Below are positions 9,159-19,365 of a stretch of DNA of 64,000 nt, piece by piece; position 1 is the first letter of the stretch; the number at the start of each line of letters is the position of its first letter. The position numbers were made by a program, and so were the translations under genes. The DNA comes from Prorocentrum cordatum (lineage: Eukaryota; Sar; Dinophyceae; Prorocentrales; Prorocentraceae): the NCBI GenBank assembly GCA_963575745.1, contig CAUYUJ010012658.1:382716-446715 (forward strand), read 5' to 3'. Under the pieces are notes generated by a model. It saw only the letters and a list, made by a program, of their open reading frames with translations, was not told the DNA's origin and did no database searches.

Positions 9159-9547
9159 TACTCACGAGCGACGAATGGAAGATGTTACGTGAGTCGTTGG
9201 CCAAGTGAGCTAACAAAATATCTCAGCACATTGATGTGAATATGGTGGTGATGCATTGGTCATGAGCCTGAGCATGACGGCAGCGGAGGTCAACCCAACG
9301 GTGACGAAGCGTGAATATGTTGTGCTTGAACCGAGTGAACAGGACGAGGTGTTCGCACTCGCCAGTGACCTTGTACTCAACCACTGAGCCCTGGCACGCC
9401 AAATCATGCCAGAGAAAGCACTCTTGCACTCAAACAGTCAACCAGAGAATCCAGCAACACATGGCGGCAACCGCCATCGCTTGCCTTCACAGCTAAAATT
9501 AGCTGAGTTCACGGCAAAGCGAGCGAAGCGATCTGACCACTCAGTGT
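9159..9547 (+). other. LINE-1 spacer between ORF1-like and endonuclease regions
   Basis: No sustained frame and no recognised motif. It may be the inter-ORF spacer or decayed linker. Confidence 0.4.
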
Positions 9548-10399
9548 ATGCAAGAGTTGCGTATGCCTGCGTCCGATCTTGATCGTGAATTGCGGATGCC
9601 AGTGAATGATCCTGGTCTTGATCGCGACCACACCTTTGATGTTCCAAGAGTTGCCGGTTTCAGATTTTCACATACTGGAAATGTGCCAGATATTGAGACG
9701 GAGTGCAGCGACGATAGCCATATGTTTGAGACGTTCACTGCAAATGGTGGCAAGCGAACTGTCAAGGAGCGGCTGGAGAAGAGTACGGCGAAAGTGGTGC
9801 TGATGCAGGAGGTCGGTTACCTTGCTGCAGATTTGGAGGCTCTTGGTTCATGGTGTGCAGAACGTGGCTGGAGTATGCGAGCTGTGGCGTCCACGACTGC
9901 GGCGGGCCACAACACCTGTGCGGGCGTCGCCGTTTTCGCGAGGACGGGCACCGGCCTCGGCGCTCCAGCGGTCGGGAGTGAAGTTGTGCCTCCACATCTG
10001 CTGCAGCGAGTTGAGGTCGACTTGCCATGCTGGTCCGCGATCACGGTGTGCAGCATCTGCCTTCACCCGCAGGCAGCAGCGTGCGGGGCCAACGCCACGA
10101 CCCTCGCCGGGCCAGGGAGCAGCATCCAGAGCGTGGAGGGCCCTGCTCTTTGCGCAGGAGGCTGGAAGCTAAGCCCTGCTGTCCTAGAGGCCTCGGAGTT
10201 TCCCCCCCACCCCTGGCTGATTTGTGCGTGCTGGCGCCTGCGGTGCCTGCGTGCAGAGGGGAAACCAGATCCAACATGCTTGGTTTCTACAGTCCAAGCG
10301 AGGTTTTCATGAGAGGTTTTCAGAGCTTGACTGTTGATATGCGTTGGACGGTGTCGCCTCATCGGACCATCCATCTAGCTATCACTGACAACGGTTACA
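9548..10399 (+). pseudogene. LINE-1 endonuclease domain, 5' part
   Basis: In the 254-codon frame from 9,548 the endonuclease begins near 9,724 (FETFTANGGKRTVKERL). The magnesium-binding Glu box VVLMQEVGY follows, then GVAVFARTGTGLGAP and RVEVDLPCWSAITVCSICLH. A frame change near 10,065 leads to the box that normally reads G-D-W-N; here it is GGWKLSP, so the catalytic Asp and Asn are replaced. A second frame then carries VDMRWTVSPHRTIHLAI, corresponding to the final catalytic His region, up to position 10,399. Family knowledge: this domain nicks target DNA for target-primed reverse transcription. The changed boxes and frameshifts argue it is inactive. Confidence 0.8.
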
Positions 10400-10575
10400 T
10401 GATGGGCCTGTTTTCCACCACCACCACCATAAGTTATGGGGGAAGGAGGCGGAGGACGAGGAGGACGAAGAGGAGGAGGTGGAGGAGGAGGAGGAGGAGA
10501 AAGAGGAGGAGGAGGAGGAGGAGGACCCCCTCCCCCTCCAACTTCTGGTGGTGGTGGTGGAAAACAGGCCCATCA
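10400..10575. mobile_element. Fold-back element FB-GGT inserted in the LINE-1 endonuclease
   Basis: 176 bp. Inverted arms TGATGGGCCTGTTTTCC and GGAAAACAGGCCCATCA, extended by (ACC)n/(GGT)n and AAGTT/AACTT, enclose a GGA microsatellite. It is bounded by gttaca at 10,394-10,399 and 10,576-10,581, a 6-bp target duplication. Removing the element and one gttaca joins the upstream frame (ITDNGY) directly to the downstream frame (KLQHLV). A half copy lies at 43,483-43,530. Confidence 0.9.
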
Positions 10576-11176
10576 GTTACAAGCTACAGCATCTCGTTTC
10601 CTCTGTGACCCCCGTGCTGCCCAAGGAGTTCCCCCATGGGCCTGCCCCGAAGCCTCCGTCCCTGTCTGCGGAGAGGCGCCTCGCTGAAAGAAAGCCGTTG
10701 AGGCTGCGTCCGATCCCCAGGCGGCGCCCAGTATTGCGTGGGCGGTGCTTTCGAATGCTCGGGGTCGTTTTGCCACTACCACGGCGCGATATCTTGGCGA
10801 GAGAGCTAGGCAGCCCATGAATCATCCAGGATCCTTCGGGCGAGGCTTCGAAGCACGATGGGCCGAGACCTGCTGTAGTGTTGAGGCCCCCGCGGACCTG
10901 CAAGCACTTGCCGAGGGCAGGAAGTGGCTCCAGCATGCCGTCACCCAGGTGCTTCTGTTGTCCAGGGTCGGCGACGCAGCTCAAAACCAGAGGATGTTTG
11001 CATACAGGGTCGACAGGTGTTTGACCACGGAGTTCCCAGGGCTTAGCCCCAGCGCACGTCTCGAACGTTCTGTCACCGTCGCCAGGGAAGGCGTGGGAGC
11101 AGATGAGATCGACCCTCCAGCTCTCCAGCATGTTTTAGATGATATCTTAACAGATGGGCGATTTCGGAAACCCTGA
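10576..11176 (+). pseudogene. LINE-1 endonuclease end and linker
   Basis: Continues after the fold-back insertion: KLQHLVSSVTPVLPKEFPHG, which resembles the basic/proline linker after the endonuclease in this LINE type. A 143-codon frame from 10,745 follows, with ARWAETCCSVEAPADLQALA and a final LQHVLDDIL segment, ending at a stop at 11,174-11,176. Linker function is unknown. It lies between the endonuclease and reverse transcriptase as expected. Confidence 0.6.
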
Positions 11177-11400
11177 ATCCAAACACGTTTTCACCTCTTA
11201 GGGACACATGTTTCACTTCCGCCGCCTTCCGCCGAGCTTCCGCCGACTTCTGCCGGCGGAGGCGGCCTTTTTCACTTCCACCGGCCTTCCGCCGCCCTTC
11301 CGCCGCGGAAGGGATGACAACTCCTTCTGTCCTTGAAGGCAGGGCCTCTTTTGGAACGCCCCAGGTGTAGACCCGCAGACCAAGGCGAGACTAAAGAGCA
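11177..11400. repeat. CCGCCTTCC-type short repeats inside LINE-1
   Basis: Degenerate repeats of TTCCGCCG/CTTCCGCC and a small inverted pair (TTTCACTTCCGCC and TTTTTCACTTCCACC repeats with GGCGGAGGCGG between) interrupt the linker. Probably a later insertion; no clear boundaries. Confidence 0.45.
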
Positions 11401-11409
11401 ACACGAGTC

Positions 11410-12420
11410 TTGGAAGACTGGGGCATCGCCGCCAAGGCTGCAGCGAGAGGTCTTCACATAATCACTGATGTCCGCCGAGTTAGAGCCGCCACTACTGTTC
11501 AAGGGCCCAGTGGGCCAAACGCGGACACGATCAACATAGTCAAGCACGAAGTATCGCTGTATGAGAAGCTCTGGGGTGTGACCTCTGAGGCTCCTAAGGC
11601 TTGGGTTCCTGATCGTCCGTCTTGTGAACGAGTTTCGGTTACAGCGATACGAGAGGCTGGGCACAACTTTTCGCGCAACACCTCTAGCAGTGCTGACCAT
11701 TTCCATCCGAGATTTGGTTTGGCCCTCGACGACCAAGGCCTCGAGGTCTTAGGTGCGTTGTGGTAAGCTTGCGAAACTATCAATATGCTGTCACGCCCAC
11801 TCCCGTGGGTCATCCAACCCATGCTACCCAAGCCCAAAGGGGGAAAACGGTTAATAGTACTCTATGCTGGCATGTACAGACTGTGGCAGAGAGCATGGCG
11901 TCCACTGCTGCCCGAGGTGAGTCGTTTGGTCGATCGTCGTTTCTGGGGTGCGTCCAAGGGAAGGTCAGCAGTGGACTGCGCGTGGCTCCAGGCAGCACGG
12001 AGTGAGTGCGACAACGAATCCGAACATTTTAACTTGTTACGTGTCGCCGCGGGCCTACCTGCATGGGGCGGTTTTGAACGGCATATCGGTTAAGATTCAC
12101 GTTGTGCAGGAGTTTGGTCAGCCCCTAGCCAGGCTAAAAACGACTTTCTCAGCTACACCGATGACAGTGCCATAGGAGCTTCCAGCAGGGATCGGGAAAT
12201 CACTAAGCGTATGGTCACCAGTGCAGGCGAAGATTTCAAACTGTGTGGGCAGCAGCTGCGAGCCAGTCTGAATGATAAGGTCGCTGTAGTCACTGGCGCA
12301 GCTGGCTTGGCACGAGAGGTGTGTCGAGAGCTCGGGTTTTCCCGAGAGGCCGCTCTCAACAATGTGGCTTACCCAGGAGATGCCCAATATTGTGCAGTTT
12401 AGCGCACGATAATCGGAGCA
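11410..12420 (+). pseudogene. LINE-1 reverse transcriptase domain
   Basis: The fingers region starts with AGHNFSRNTSSSADHFHPR (about 11,655). After a frame change come VIQPMLPKPKGGKRLI and LYAGMYRLWQRAWRPLLPEV, and then FWGASKGRSAVDCAWLQAA (about 11,938-11,996), a well-conserved stretch in this LINE type. The catalytic box is intact as YTDD at 12,154-12,165, followed by the palm/thumb helix region (EDFKLCGQQLRASLNDKVAV). Between about 12,000 and 12,150 only some 50 codons separate the GKGR-type box from YTDD. Motifs A and B are not identifiable there, so an internal deletion is likely. The domain would copy LINE RNA into DNA at the nick, but this copy is most likely inactive. Confidence 0.85.
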
Positions 12421-13108
12421 AAAACCAAGCAGCACACAAGTTTCCGCAAGATGCGCTTGAGGCTTCGCAAGCAAAAGCGCCTTGCTCGCACTATAACAGG
12501 TTGCAACAAACATACGTTTCAGCGTGTGTGAAAACTGGATTGTCCACGGGAACGGCTTTTGGCATCGACGTCCTGGGCCTAAACGAAACCGAGTGGCTGA
12601 GTTCCGGCGGCTCGGAAGCAGAGTCCACTCACCGCAGAACGGCGGCACGAGTCTGTCAGCTGAGATGGTTCTCTTCGGGGACGAAGGTGCTCGATCAGCG
12701 TTGGCTCCTGCGTTGCAGTGGTGTCGTATGGTGTGGCTGTCTCAATCGAAAGCTGATCGAGCACTTGTTTCACTGGATTCGCTTTACAGAATGTGGCGCG
12801 AGGCTAAGGCGAGCGATCCTGAGTCCTGGCACTCGAGCAAAGGGCCCATCTCCAGAGCGTGTCTCGCAGCTCGACGTGCAGGCTGGGAAGCTCCCGAGCC
12901 CCTGACATGGGTAGACCACACCAGTCTCGAAGTTCAAGTCGGACAGCTGACCCCAACCCGTCCAGTTGACTTGCTCGAGGTAGGGGTACAGCGTCAGCAT
13001 GAAAGAAGCCTTGGCGCGGAAGCTCAACCTCCCAGAGCAGCTCTGTGCAACGTTCGATTCAATTCGAGGCCCTGTCTGTGCGACGGCCAACAACAAAATG
13101 ACACATAA
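12421..13108 (+). pseudogene. LINE-1 post-RT helical domain
   Basis: After a decayed thumb/connection stretch, the frame from 12,524 carries ARSALAPALQWCRMVWLSQS, DSLYRMWREAKASDPESW and RRAGWEAPEPLTWVDH. It ends with VGVQRQHERSLGAE. This succession is characteristic of the region between reverse transcriptase and RNase H in dinoflagellate LINE proteins. Its function is not established. Continuous reading over about 190 codons makes it the best-preserved part of the element. Confidence 0.7.
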
Positions 13109-13350
13109 TCAAAATGTTCTCCTACGGTGCTGTGCCTGCGCTGCCGGGTGGACGGAAGAGAGAGAGAGAGAGAGAGAGAGACCGTCTTGCTGGATACCAG
13201 ACCACAGGCAGATGCAGTTGCGGGCGCACCGACACCTTGCACCATAAATTGTACACTTGCACGCTTCCAGAGGTAGTAGCAGCTCGTGGCGCAGCAGAAA
13301 TTTCGATCGACTTCCTCCGAACAGCTGGAGACAACGATGTTTGATGTTTA
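13109..13350 (+). pseudogene. LINE-1 Cys/His knuckle
   Basis: Around 13,186-13,265 the frame reads LAGYQTTGRCSCGRTDTLHH followed by KLYTC: a C-x-C ... H-H ... C cluster of the kind found near the C-terminus of LINE reverse-transcriptase proteins (nucleic-acid-binding knuckle). A pure (AG)n run at 13,157-13,181 lies just before it and probably expanded inside the ORF. Confidence 0.65.
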
Positions 13351-13368
13351 CGAGCGGTTTCTTCGCCT

Positions 13369-13972
13369 ATGATCCTATTCTGGCATCCCCCCGTGTGCGT
13401 CGAGTGTGTGTGTGTATGTGTGTGTTGCGGTGTTGGGGGGAATGGCGAAGAGATCCCAAACTCTGTCGAGCAGGTAGGAGGGCTCTTGGGGGAGGCCCCG
13501 CTGATGGAGTTTGCAGCGGACGGCTCGTGTACGAAGCAACCTCTCAGGTGCCTTCGGAGGGCTGCGTGGGCGATCCGTCTGATGAGGCCAGAGAGCGAAG
13601 AGCCCCTAGCAATCCTTCGAGGCCCTGTTGCTGGCTCCCTCCCCCAGGACCCTGCCTTTTGCTGACCACCTTGCGTATGCCCTCGCAGGTCAGGCATCTG
13701 ACAGAGAGACTCACTTTCGCCTCGATTGCATGGCGGTCGTCACTCATGGACAAAAGAGTCTCCAAGCGCAGATCCGTTCTTCGAATAAATATTCAGCCGC
13801 CCATTTGTCTGCACAGCTTCTCCCTGGTACCGCCAGCATCACTGTCAATCGAAACGCGAAGGCGCATCGTTCGGATGAGGCCATAGAGACGTTAACAGGT
13901 GATGAGTACAGGCATGCAGTTGCGAACAACGCAGCTGACGCGCATGCAAAGATAGCTCTCACCATGCATTAG
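13369..13972 (+). pseudogene. LINE-1 RNase H domain
   Basis: The first catalytic Asp lies in LMEFAADGSC (Asp codon 13,519-13,521), followed by LRRAAWA. After a frame change, RLDCMAVVTHG carries a second conserved Asp (codon 13,724-13,726). Near the end, NAKAHRSDEAIE and AVANNAADAHAKIAL correspond to the His/Asp part of the fold. A TAG stop ends the frame at 13,970-13,972. A TG microsatellite (13,405-13,424) sits in the 5' part. Such domains remove LINE RNA from RNA-DNA hybrids during insertion. It needs at least one frame change to read through. Confidence 0.8.
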
Positions 13973-14420
13973 AGCCCTGATCCCAGCTTTCTCAAATATG
14001 TAGAGCTGGCCCAGAGCAGAGAAGATAGTTTCTTCAAGCTAGCAGCTGCAGTGCTCCCATGCTTCCAGAATGAAAGGGGTTGGCCCAGGCTCCCTCGAGA
14101 CAGGCGTTCCCAGGTCAGGCGTGCGAGCAGTCTCCTTGACTGGGGTAAATGTCACGTAGGGCTCCAGTGCAATCAGTGTTTAGAAGTTGCCTCTCCTGGG
14201 ACCTCGCCGCCGATAGATGGCTGTAAAGGTATCCCTCCTTTCCTCCTCAAGCTCCTCAGGGACTCCAAGGGTCACCAAGTGATTGCGGTTCAGGGTCCGG
14301 TTGTCGGGAGCGGATGTGGCATCCCTGGGGTCCTTGCGAGGAGACGTGTTCAGCAGCTCCGGTGCGTGAAGTGTGGGGCGAAGCTGGCCCGCGTCTGCCC
14401 CCCCCCCCTCGCAGAGGTGC
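13973..14420 (+). pseudogene. LINE-1 C-terminal zinc-binding tail
   Basis: After the RNase H stop the sequence still reads as protein: SREDSFFKLAAAVLPCFQNE, then two Cys pairs in GLQCNQCLEVA (about 14,158) and LRCVKCGAKLARVC (about 14,360). A split zinc ribbon followed by a C-terminal VKCGA box is typical of the end of these LINE proteins. 3' of about 14,410 the LINE-like reading is lost. No poly(A) is visible. Confidence 0.65.
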
Positions 14421-14785
14421 CGAGCTCCCTCCAGCTAGCCCGAAGAGGCCCTGAGGACCCCGCCCGATGCCGAGGTCCGCTTGAGATCGGGCCGTCCCCT
14501 CCTCGAGGGCCGAGGTCCGACCCGGCACGGGGCAGCAGACTCCGTGAGGTCCTCCGCCTCGGGCCGCCTTTTGTGGCTCCACCGCGGCGCAGGCAGGACC
14601 CGCGCCGCCGCGGGAGCCTCCAGCCGACCCCCCCCCATCGCCCCGGGCCGTGCTGCCCTCCTGCGAGGACCGCGTGGCGGCCCCGAGGGCCCAAGTCAGG
14701 GCCAAGGAGGAGGGTCGAGAAGGCGCCCACCCGCCCCGGATTCGTTTGTTCGTGCTCGTTGTGGTGAAGTCACGTGTCTTCCTTC
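14421..14785. other. GC-rich stretch after LINE-1
   Basis: GC-biased frames on both strands, none with a recognised motif. It might include exon-like sequence on the + strand near 14,650-14,720 (LPSCEDRVAAPRAQVRAKEE), without visible boundaries. Confidence 0.25.
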
Positions 14786-14787
14786 GG

Positions 14788-14940
14788 AATCGTTTTTCTT
14801 CTTCTTCTTCTTCGTCTTCTTCTTCGTCTTCCTCGTCCTCGTCCTCGACCCCGTCCCCGTCCTCGTCCTCCCCGTCCTCGTCCTCCTCGTCCTCGCCCTC
14901 GTCCTCGTCCTCGTCGTCCTCCTCCGCCTCCTCCTGATCC
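14788..14940. repeat. TCTTCC/CTCGTC microsatellite tract
   Basis: Continuous pyrimidine-rich trinucleotide repeat (TTC, then CGTCCT-type), giving Ser- or Arg/Pro-rich frames. Confidence 0.95.
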
Positions 14941-15540
14941 TCGCTCCGCCGGTCTGCGATCCTGGATCCTGAAGCCCTCGATCTTCGAGATCGCGATATG
15001 CTCAAGGATCGGTCGAACATCCTCGATCGATGTGCCTCGAGTCTCGCGGATCGAAGTCCATCGGTGTGTTCGTGTCAGAAAGGGTCGAAGAGCGATCATC
15101 GAAGACCCAGGGGGGGCCCAGGAGTATCGCGGCTCGAGGAGGGCGGAGGAAGGAGACTTCTGCAGGGAGGGAGGAAACATCGAGGATCTAGGCGAGGAGG
15201 GAGGAGGAGGGATTGAGGATCAAGGCAAAAAAGGAGGATGAGGCGAAGGCGGAAGGATCAAGAACCGAGGGGGGAATGGGGAGGAATGGCAGCTCCCATG
15301 GGGGATCCAGCACCGCCGCGCAGCTGGGGCGGCGAAGGGCACCCAAAAGGGCGCCCGGAAGGACAGCCCCCCGCGACCCGCCCTGGTGCAGGGGCGATCT
15401 GGCGACGACGCACTGATGACGAAGGTGACGACGACGATGCTGGTGATGAGGGCAACGACGAGAACGATGATAACGCTGCTGCTCATGATGGCGGCGCTGA
15501 CGAGGATGGCAATGATGACGGCGATTTGTTTTGAACCAGC
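14941..15540. repeat. ATCGA-rich and GA-rich low-complexity stretch
   Basis: 14,940-15,060 has scattered CTCGATC/GATCG words. 15,130-15,300 is GGAGGA-rich. 15,400-15,530 is GATGAC-type imperfect repeat. No gene is seen. Confidence 0.55.
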
Positions 15541-17764
15541 GAAGAGAATAAGCGCAGTGACACAAATATAACAAACGACTGGGACGCAGCGCGGTCAATC
15601 GCGAAGCCGGGAGAAGCGAACAAGCAAACCAGAGCGTAGGAGAACCCAAGGGGTCAGGAAGCAAGGGCGGGGACACAATGGGAGGGGGAAAAACAAACAA
15701 ACGGGCTGAGCCAATCACCAGACAACTGAAGACCAGCATTGGATTTATTTGCTCGGCCAAGGTGCCAACCTGATCTGCAAATTGGGTATGACTCCTGTCA
15801 TCCAATGTCTCTGTCCAAAATGCCTTCTCACGGGCAATTCCAAACCATCTCACCTGATATAAGATTCTCACCTCGAAACGCTCTTGTGTTACCCGACAAG
15901 GTCCTGACTTGAACCAAGCACATTGCCGCACAGCTGTGCGTCAGCGGCGAAATATCACTCATCGCCAGGAAATCGAAAGCATCTAAAATTCAACGCGAGC
16001 GGCCTGCAATCGGTCGCGTGGCCCATTTTCGCGGCAGTCAGATCACCTGCCATTGCACGAAGTGGTCCGAGTTCTTCGGGTGAGCGCATGCTGCGACATG
16101 CGATCCGCGCGCCTAAGTCAGACGCAAATGCGTTGTGCACGTGCAAGCTTGCGCAACAGTTCGCCCTGGGGGAGAAGCCACGCCTATTCGAGAGCCTCTT
16201 CCTCGGTGGTCAGACGACTGTAGCTCAATACAGCAATGTGCACATACACCCACGGGGGCACAAATGGTAACTGCAGGTGCGCAAAATGAAACGAAACCAG
16301 ACAGCACACCCGTGATCAAACCATGCAAAACATGACGCAGGACATTGAGAAACGCACGGGGAATAGGCAGACACACGACAACACATCGGCTCCCGGAACA
16401 CAGCATGCGCCTCATGCAATGCTAACGTGGCCCTGGCCACACACGCACTCGTGGTAAGACCCGTCGATCCCACAACCCTGCGGCTGAAAAGATCTGGCCA
16501 CACACCACACATGTACCCCACGCGTTTGAGAAGTCGGTGTTGCCCCTGCTAGATTGCCCGTGTCCAAAGAGCGAGCCGAGGGGAGGCAGGGCGGGAGGCA
16601 GAAGCCGAAATGACGACAGGGAAGTGGCAAACCGAGTGTCCAATCCGAGCATCGACATTCGGCATAAGAGCGACAGGGTGCCAAGGATACCAGAGCAAAG
16701 CGAACCAGCGAACACCGAACAATCATGCCCAGAATGCACACCAAGACCCCATGCCCAGGGGGACCCCCAAGGAGCGGGAACAAGAACAGCAAATGATACT
16801 GACACTCCGTAGATGGCAGCCAGGTCGCCGAGATGTCTTTAACTTTGTATACAGGCAAGCTGGTAGCGCCTGACCGACACAGCGATGCCCCGCGCACCCT
16901 GGGATAGAGCAGTGCCTGTCGCGGTCGACCTGCAGTCAACACAGAGACAATAACCTGTGTGAGCCACCCAGCCGCAGCATGAGCCTGGCCGTCACAGGCG
17001 CAACTGGCCTATGCCTTTGTTACAAAACACCTGTTGTTCGCCTTCGACCCCGAGGTCCTTGGAGTGGCAGGCGAACGAGGTAACGCGGGAAGCTTCCTGA
17101 ACCGAACTAGGTGTGACAACGTGGAAGAGCCTCACTGCAAAGATGAATCGGCTGCCGATTGCCGAATCGATAGGCCGTTTCGCAAGGGGTGGCTGAATCC
17201 TGGCAATAGCGCCGAGCTTGCTGCGAATCCGACCTATCACAATCAGCTGCTTGTACCATCACGCAGGGACTTCAGACGCACCGCGCGGCAACCTTGGGGT
17301 GTGGAGTACTCGAAGCCGTCAGAGACGTTCTCCCTAACCGTATCCATGGTGTCCGAAGCCTAACGAGTGCACCCATCATTGAAACCAAAGAAAATCAAGA
17401 GAGCCGAGACGAGGGCGAGGAATGTCTTAGTCGAGCTGTGGTCAACATCATCTTCGCAGCTGTCACCGAAGGGCTGCTATTCGCATACGAGCGGAAGGGG
17501 GCCAACTCTTTCTCAATATGAGCAATGCTCGCCTGCGGTTCGTCAAACCTGACCTGAACCAAAACTTGACGTAGAAAACATGCGCACATACCTGAGCCGC
17601 GACCGGGGTGATCCGTGCCTTTGACCAGTTTGCCCCCGAGCAGATCGGGATCCGAAGAGGCTTGAGAAGGGACACGCAAGCAATGCAAGGGGAGCTGCAT
17701 CCAAGTTTCGAGTAGCCCCTTCGCTTGCGAGAAAGCTCGAAGTATCAGGGATTCGTCTTTCAAA
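15541..17764. other. Lower-GC segment without a recognised gene
   Basis: Base composition is visibly closer to even than in the flanks, and simple repeats are nearly absent. Short frames occur on both strands (for example 115 codons at 15,923-16,270 +, 176 codons at 16,412-16,942 -, 122 codons at 17,395-17,763 -). None shows a motif I recognise. Because spliced-leader relics stand at its - strand head (17,765-17,801), it may be a retroposed, mostly untranslated or decayed transcript read toward lower coordinates. That is inference. Confidence 0.45.
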
Positions 17765-17801
17765 CTTGAGCCAACTTCGATTGAGCCAAAAAGGATACGG
17801 A
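17765..17801 (-). other. Tandem DinoSL relics
   Basis: Read on the - strand, 17,801-17,780 matches the 22-nt leader at 19 of 22 positions and ends TTGGCTCAAT. It is followed at once (17,779-17,765) by a truncated second relic, CGAAGTTGGCTCAAG, whose last ten bases equal the leader's end. A GAT microsatellite abuts the 5' side. The full-plus-truncated tandem form is what repeated trans-splicing and retroposition leave behind. Confidence 0.7.
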
Positions 17802-17984
17802 CGATGATCGTGATGATGATGGTGATGATAATGATGGTAATGGAAAGAATGGCGATACTGATGATGGTGGTGATGATGATGATGGTGATAGTGATGGTGC
17901 TGGTGATGGTGGTGAGGACGATGATGATGACGATGGTGCCGTTGACGATGATGATGATGGTGATGGTGATGGTGATGGTGATGG

Positions 17985-18030
<46 letters not shown>

Positions 18031-18061
18031 ACGATGGTGAAGACGATGATGGTGATGCTGG

Positions 18062-18111
<50 letters not shown>

Positions 18112-18170
18112 CGACGATGGTGGTGATGCTGATGATGATGCTGATGATGCTGATCATGGGGTGACAGTGA
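17802..18170. repeat. GAT microsatellite
   Basis: Pure (GAT)n runs near 17,985-18,030 and 18,060-18,110 within imperfect GAT/GGT repeats. Produces His-, Ser- and Met-rich frames only. Confidence 0.95.
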
Positions 18171-18822
18171 TGATGGCGTCGACGACGCTGCTGCTGCTGA
18201 TGCAGCTGCAAGCCTGCGACGAGAAGCCATGGCCCGAAGCGTTGGGCCCAAGATTGCCCCCGGGCCCGAAAGCGAGCCCCCTTGGCGCGCGAAAGGCGCA
18301 GGCTCTCGTCCCCGCGGTCGCGCACCCCCCTCCTCCTCCTCCCCCTCCCCCTCCTCCTCCTCCTGCTCCTCCTCCTCCTTTTCCTCCCCCCTGCTTCTCT
18401 TCCCCCCCCTGCGGCGGTTGCGGGGCAGTGGGCGGGGCGACGCCGAGCTGGAGGATCGAACGCTCGGCGAGCGGCCCCTGCTCACACCCCGACCCCGCGA
18501 GGGGGGGCGGGGCGGCGGCATGGATCAAACTATAACCCAGCAGCAAAGGACATGGATCGAACGTCGATCTCCGAGACATCAAAAATGATCGGGGGCCTCG
18601 GGCGACCTCCCGAGACCTCCGAGGGCCTCCTGATGCCTCCACCGGGAGTAGGAGGAGGAAGTGCGCAAAAACGAGCTGTCCGCAAAGCATCGGCGGTGCC
18701 TGCCCCAGGGCGTCTGGAGAGTGCACACGTGCCCCACACGGCGGCAAGCGGGGGCATAACCTGTCGGGCCGCCCCTGGGCAAGCACCCCCGATGACAGAA
18801 AGAGCTCTCCGTCAGCCGAGGG
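18171..18822. other. CCT tract and unassigned GC-rich sequence
   Basis: 18,325-18,400 is CCT/CTC repeat. 18,400-18,815 has no frame or repeat partner I can assign. Confidence 0.5.
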
Positions 18823-18981
18823 TTCGGTCGGGCCTGTCCCCCTACAGGGGGATGTTGGGTGAAGGATTAAACATACTCCAGAAATACACCAACGATACTC
18901 AGAAAAGGTCAAAGCATCGTCACCGGACTATTGTTGACTATGTTTGAATATTCCCCCTGTAGAGGGACAGGCCCGACATAA
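18823..18981. mobile_element. TIR-8 element, copy 3
   Basis: 159 bp. Termini TTCGGTCGGGCCTGTCCC and GGGACAGGCCCGACATAA, with inner pairing CCTACAGGGGGA and TCCCCCTGTAG. It is flanked by a perfect 8-bp duplication gccgaggg at 18,815-18,822 and 18,982-18,989. The interior is AT-rich and non-coding. Confidence 0.93.
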
Positions 18982-18989
18982 GCCGAGGG

Positions 18990-19154
18990 AGGCGGGATGG
19001 AGACATATGACTTCCCACATGTTCCAGGGTATCGACGTTGATTTGTGTCTGTCTTTTGTCCCCCAGATTTTCTCCACGCCCTGCCCCGCTGGTCGGCTGG
19101 CACGCGCCGAATGCCTCCCTGGCCAGCAGCTCAGGCGGGCTGTGGCCAGCACCT
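18990..19154. other. Unassigned spacer
   Basis: No repeat partner or gene was recognised. Confidence 0.4.
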
Positions 19155-19365
19155 GGGGAAACCAAAGGTACCGATAGCGCTACTCCCCAGACCTCTCCTG
19201 GGGTGCGCTCTGACCAGAATCCCGAAGCGCATCCAGCGGTGGCGACGAGGGCCTCCCAGGAGGCCCCAACAAGAAGGGGACGACGACGCGAAGATCTCTC
19301 CTGGGGTGCGCTCTGACCAGAATCTCGAGGCGCATCCAGCGGTGGCGACGAGGGCCCCACTTCCG
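19155..19365. repeat. Dispersed repeat M, tandem pair
   Basis: Unit landmarks are ACCAAAGGTACCGATA, TACTCCCCAGACCTCTCC, GGGTGCG-TCTGACC and GCGGTGGCGACGAGGGCC. Units start near 19,157 and 19,294 (5'-shortened). Further copies are at 20,948-21,052 and 60,818-60,935. Confidence 0.8.

Larger units (their letters stand above)
8081..14420 (+). mobile_element. LINE-1: decayed, nearly full-length LINE retrotransposon
   Basis: About 6.3 kb with LINE domains in order on the + strand: spliced-leader relics; RanBP2-like zinc finger and coiled coil (ORF1-like, 8,273-9,158); exonuclease-endonuclease-phosphatase type endonuclease (9,724-10,650); linker (10,650-11,176); reverse transcriptase (11,590-12,400); C-terminal helical domain and CCHC-like knuckle (12,540-13,265); RNase H (13,490-13,972); terminal zinc-binding tail (14,051-14,410). 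The frame changes at least nine times and there are internal stops, so it cannot be expressed as one product. Two internal insertions are visible: a fold-back element at 10,400-10,575 and GC-rich repetitive sequence at about 11,200-11,330. The layout matches the common dinoflagellate LINE type. I infer an old copy, immobile unless supplied in trans. Confidence 0.9.

Noticed and set aside
10394-10581. FB-GGT, TIR-7 and TIR-8 elements as introners (spliced-out insertions)
   Set aside because: For an excision that restores the target exactly, none of the readable copies offers a usual donor together with an AG acceptor; no transcript evidence can be checked here.
15700-15720. Third spliced-leader relic (TTGGCTCAG on the - strand)
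   Set aside because: Only about nine bases match and the rest of the leader is absent; expected by chance.
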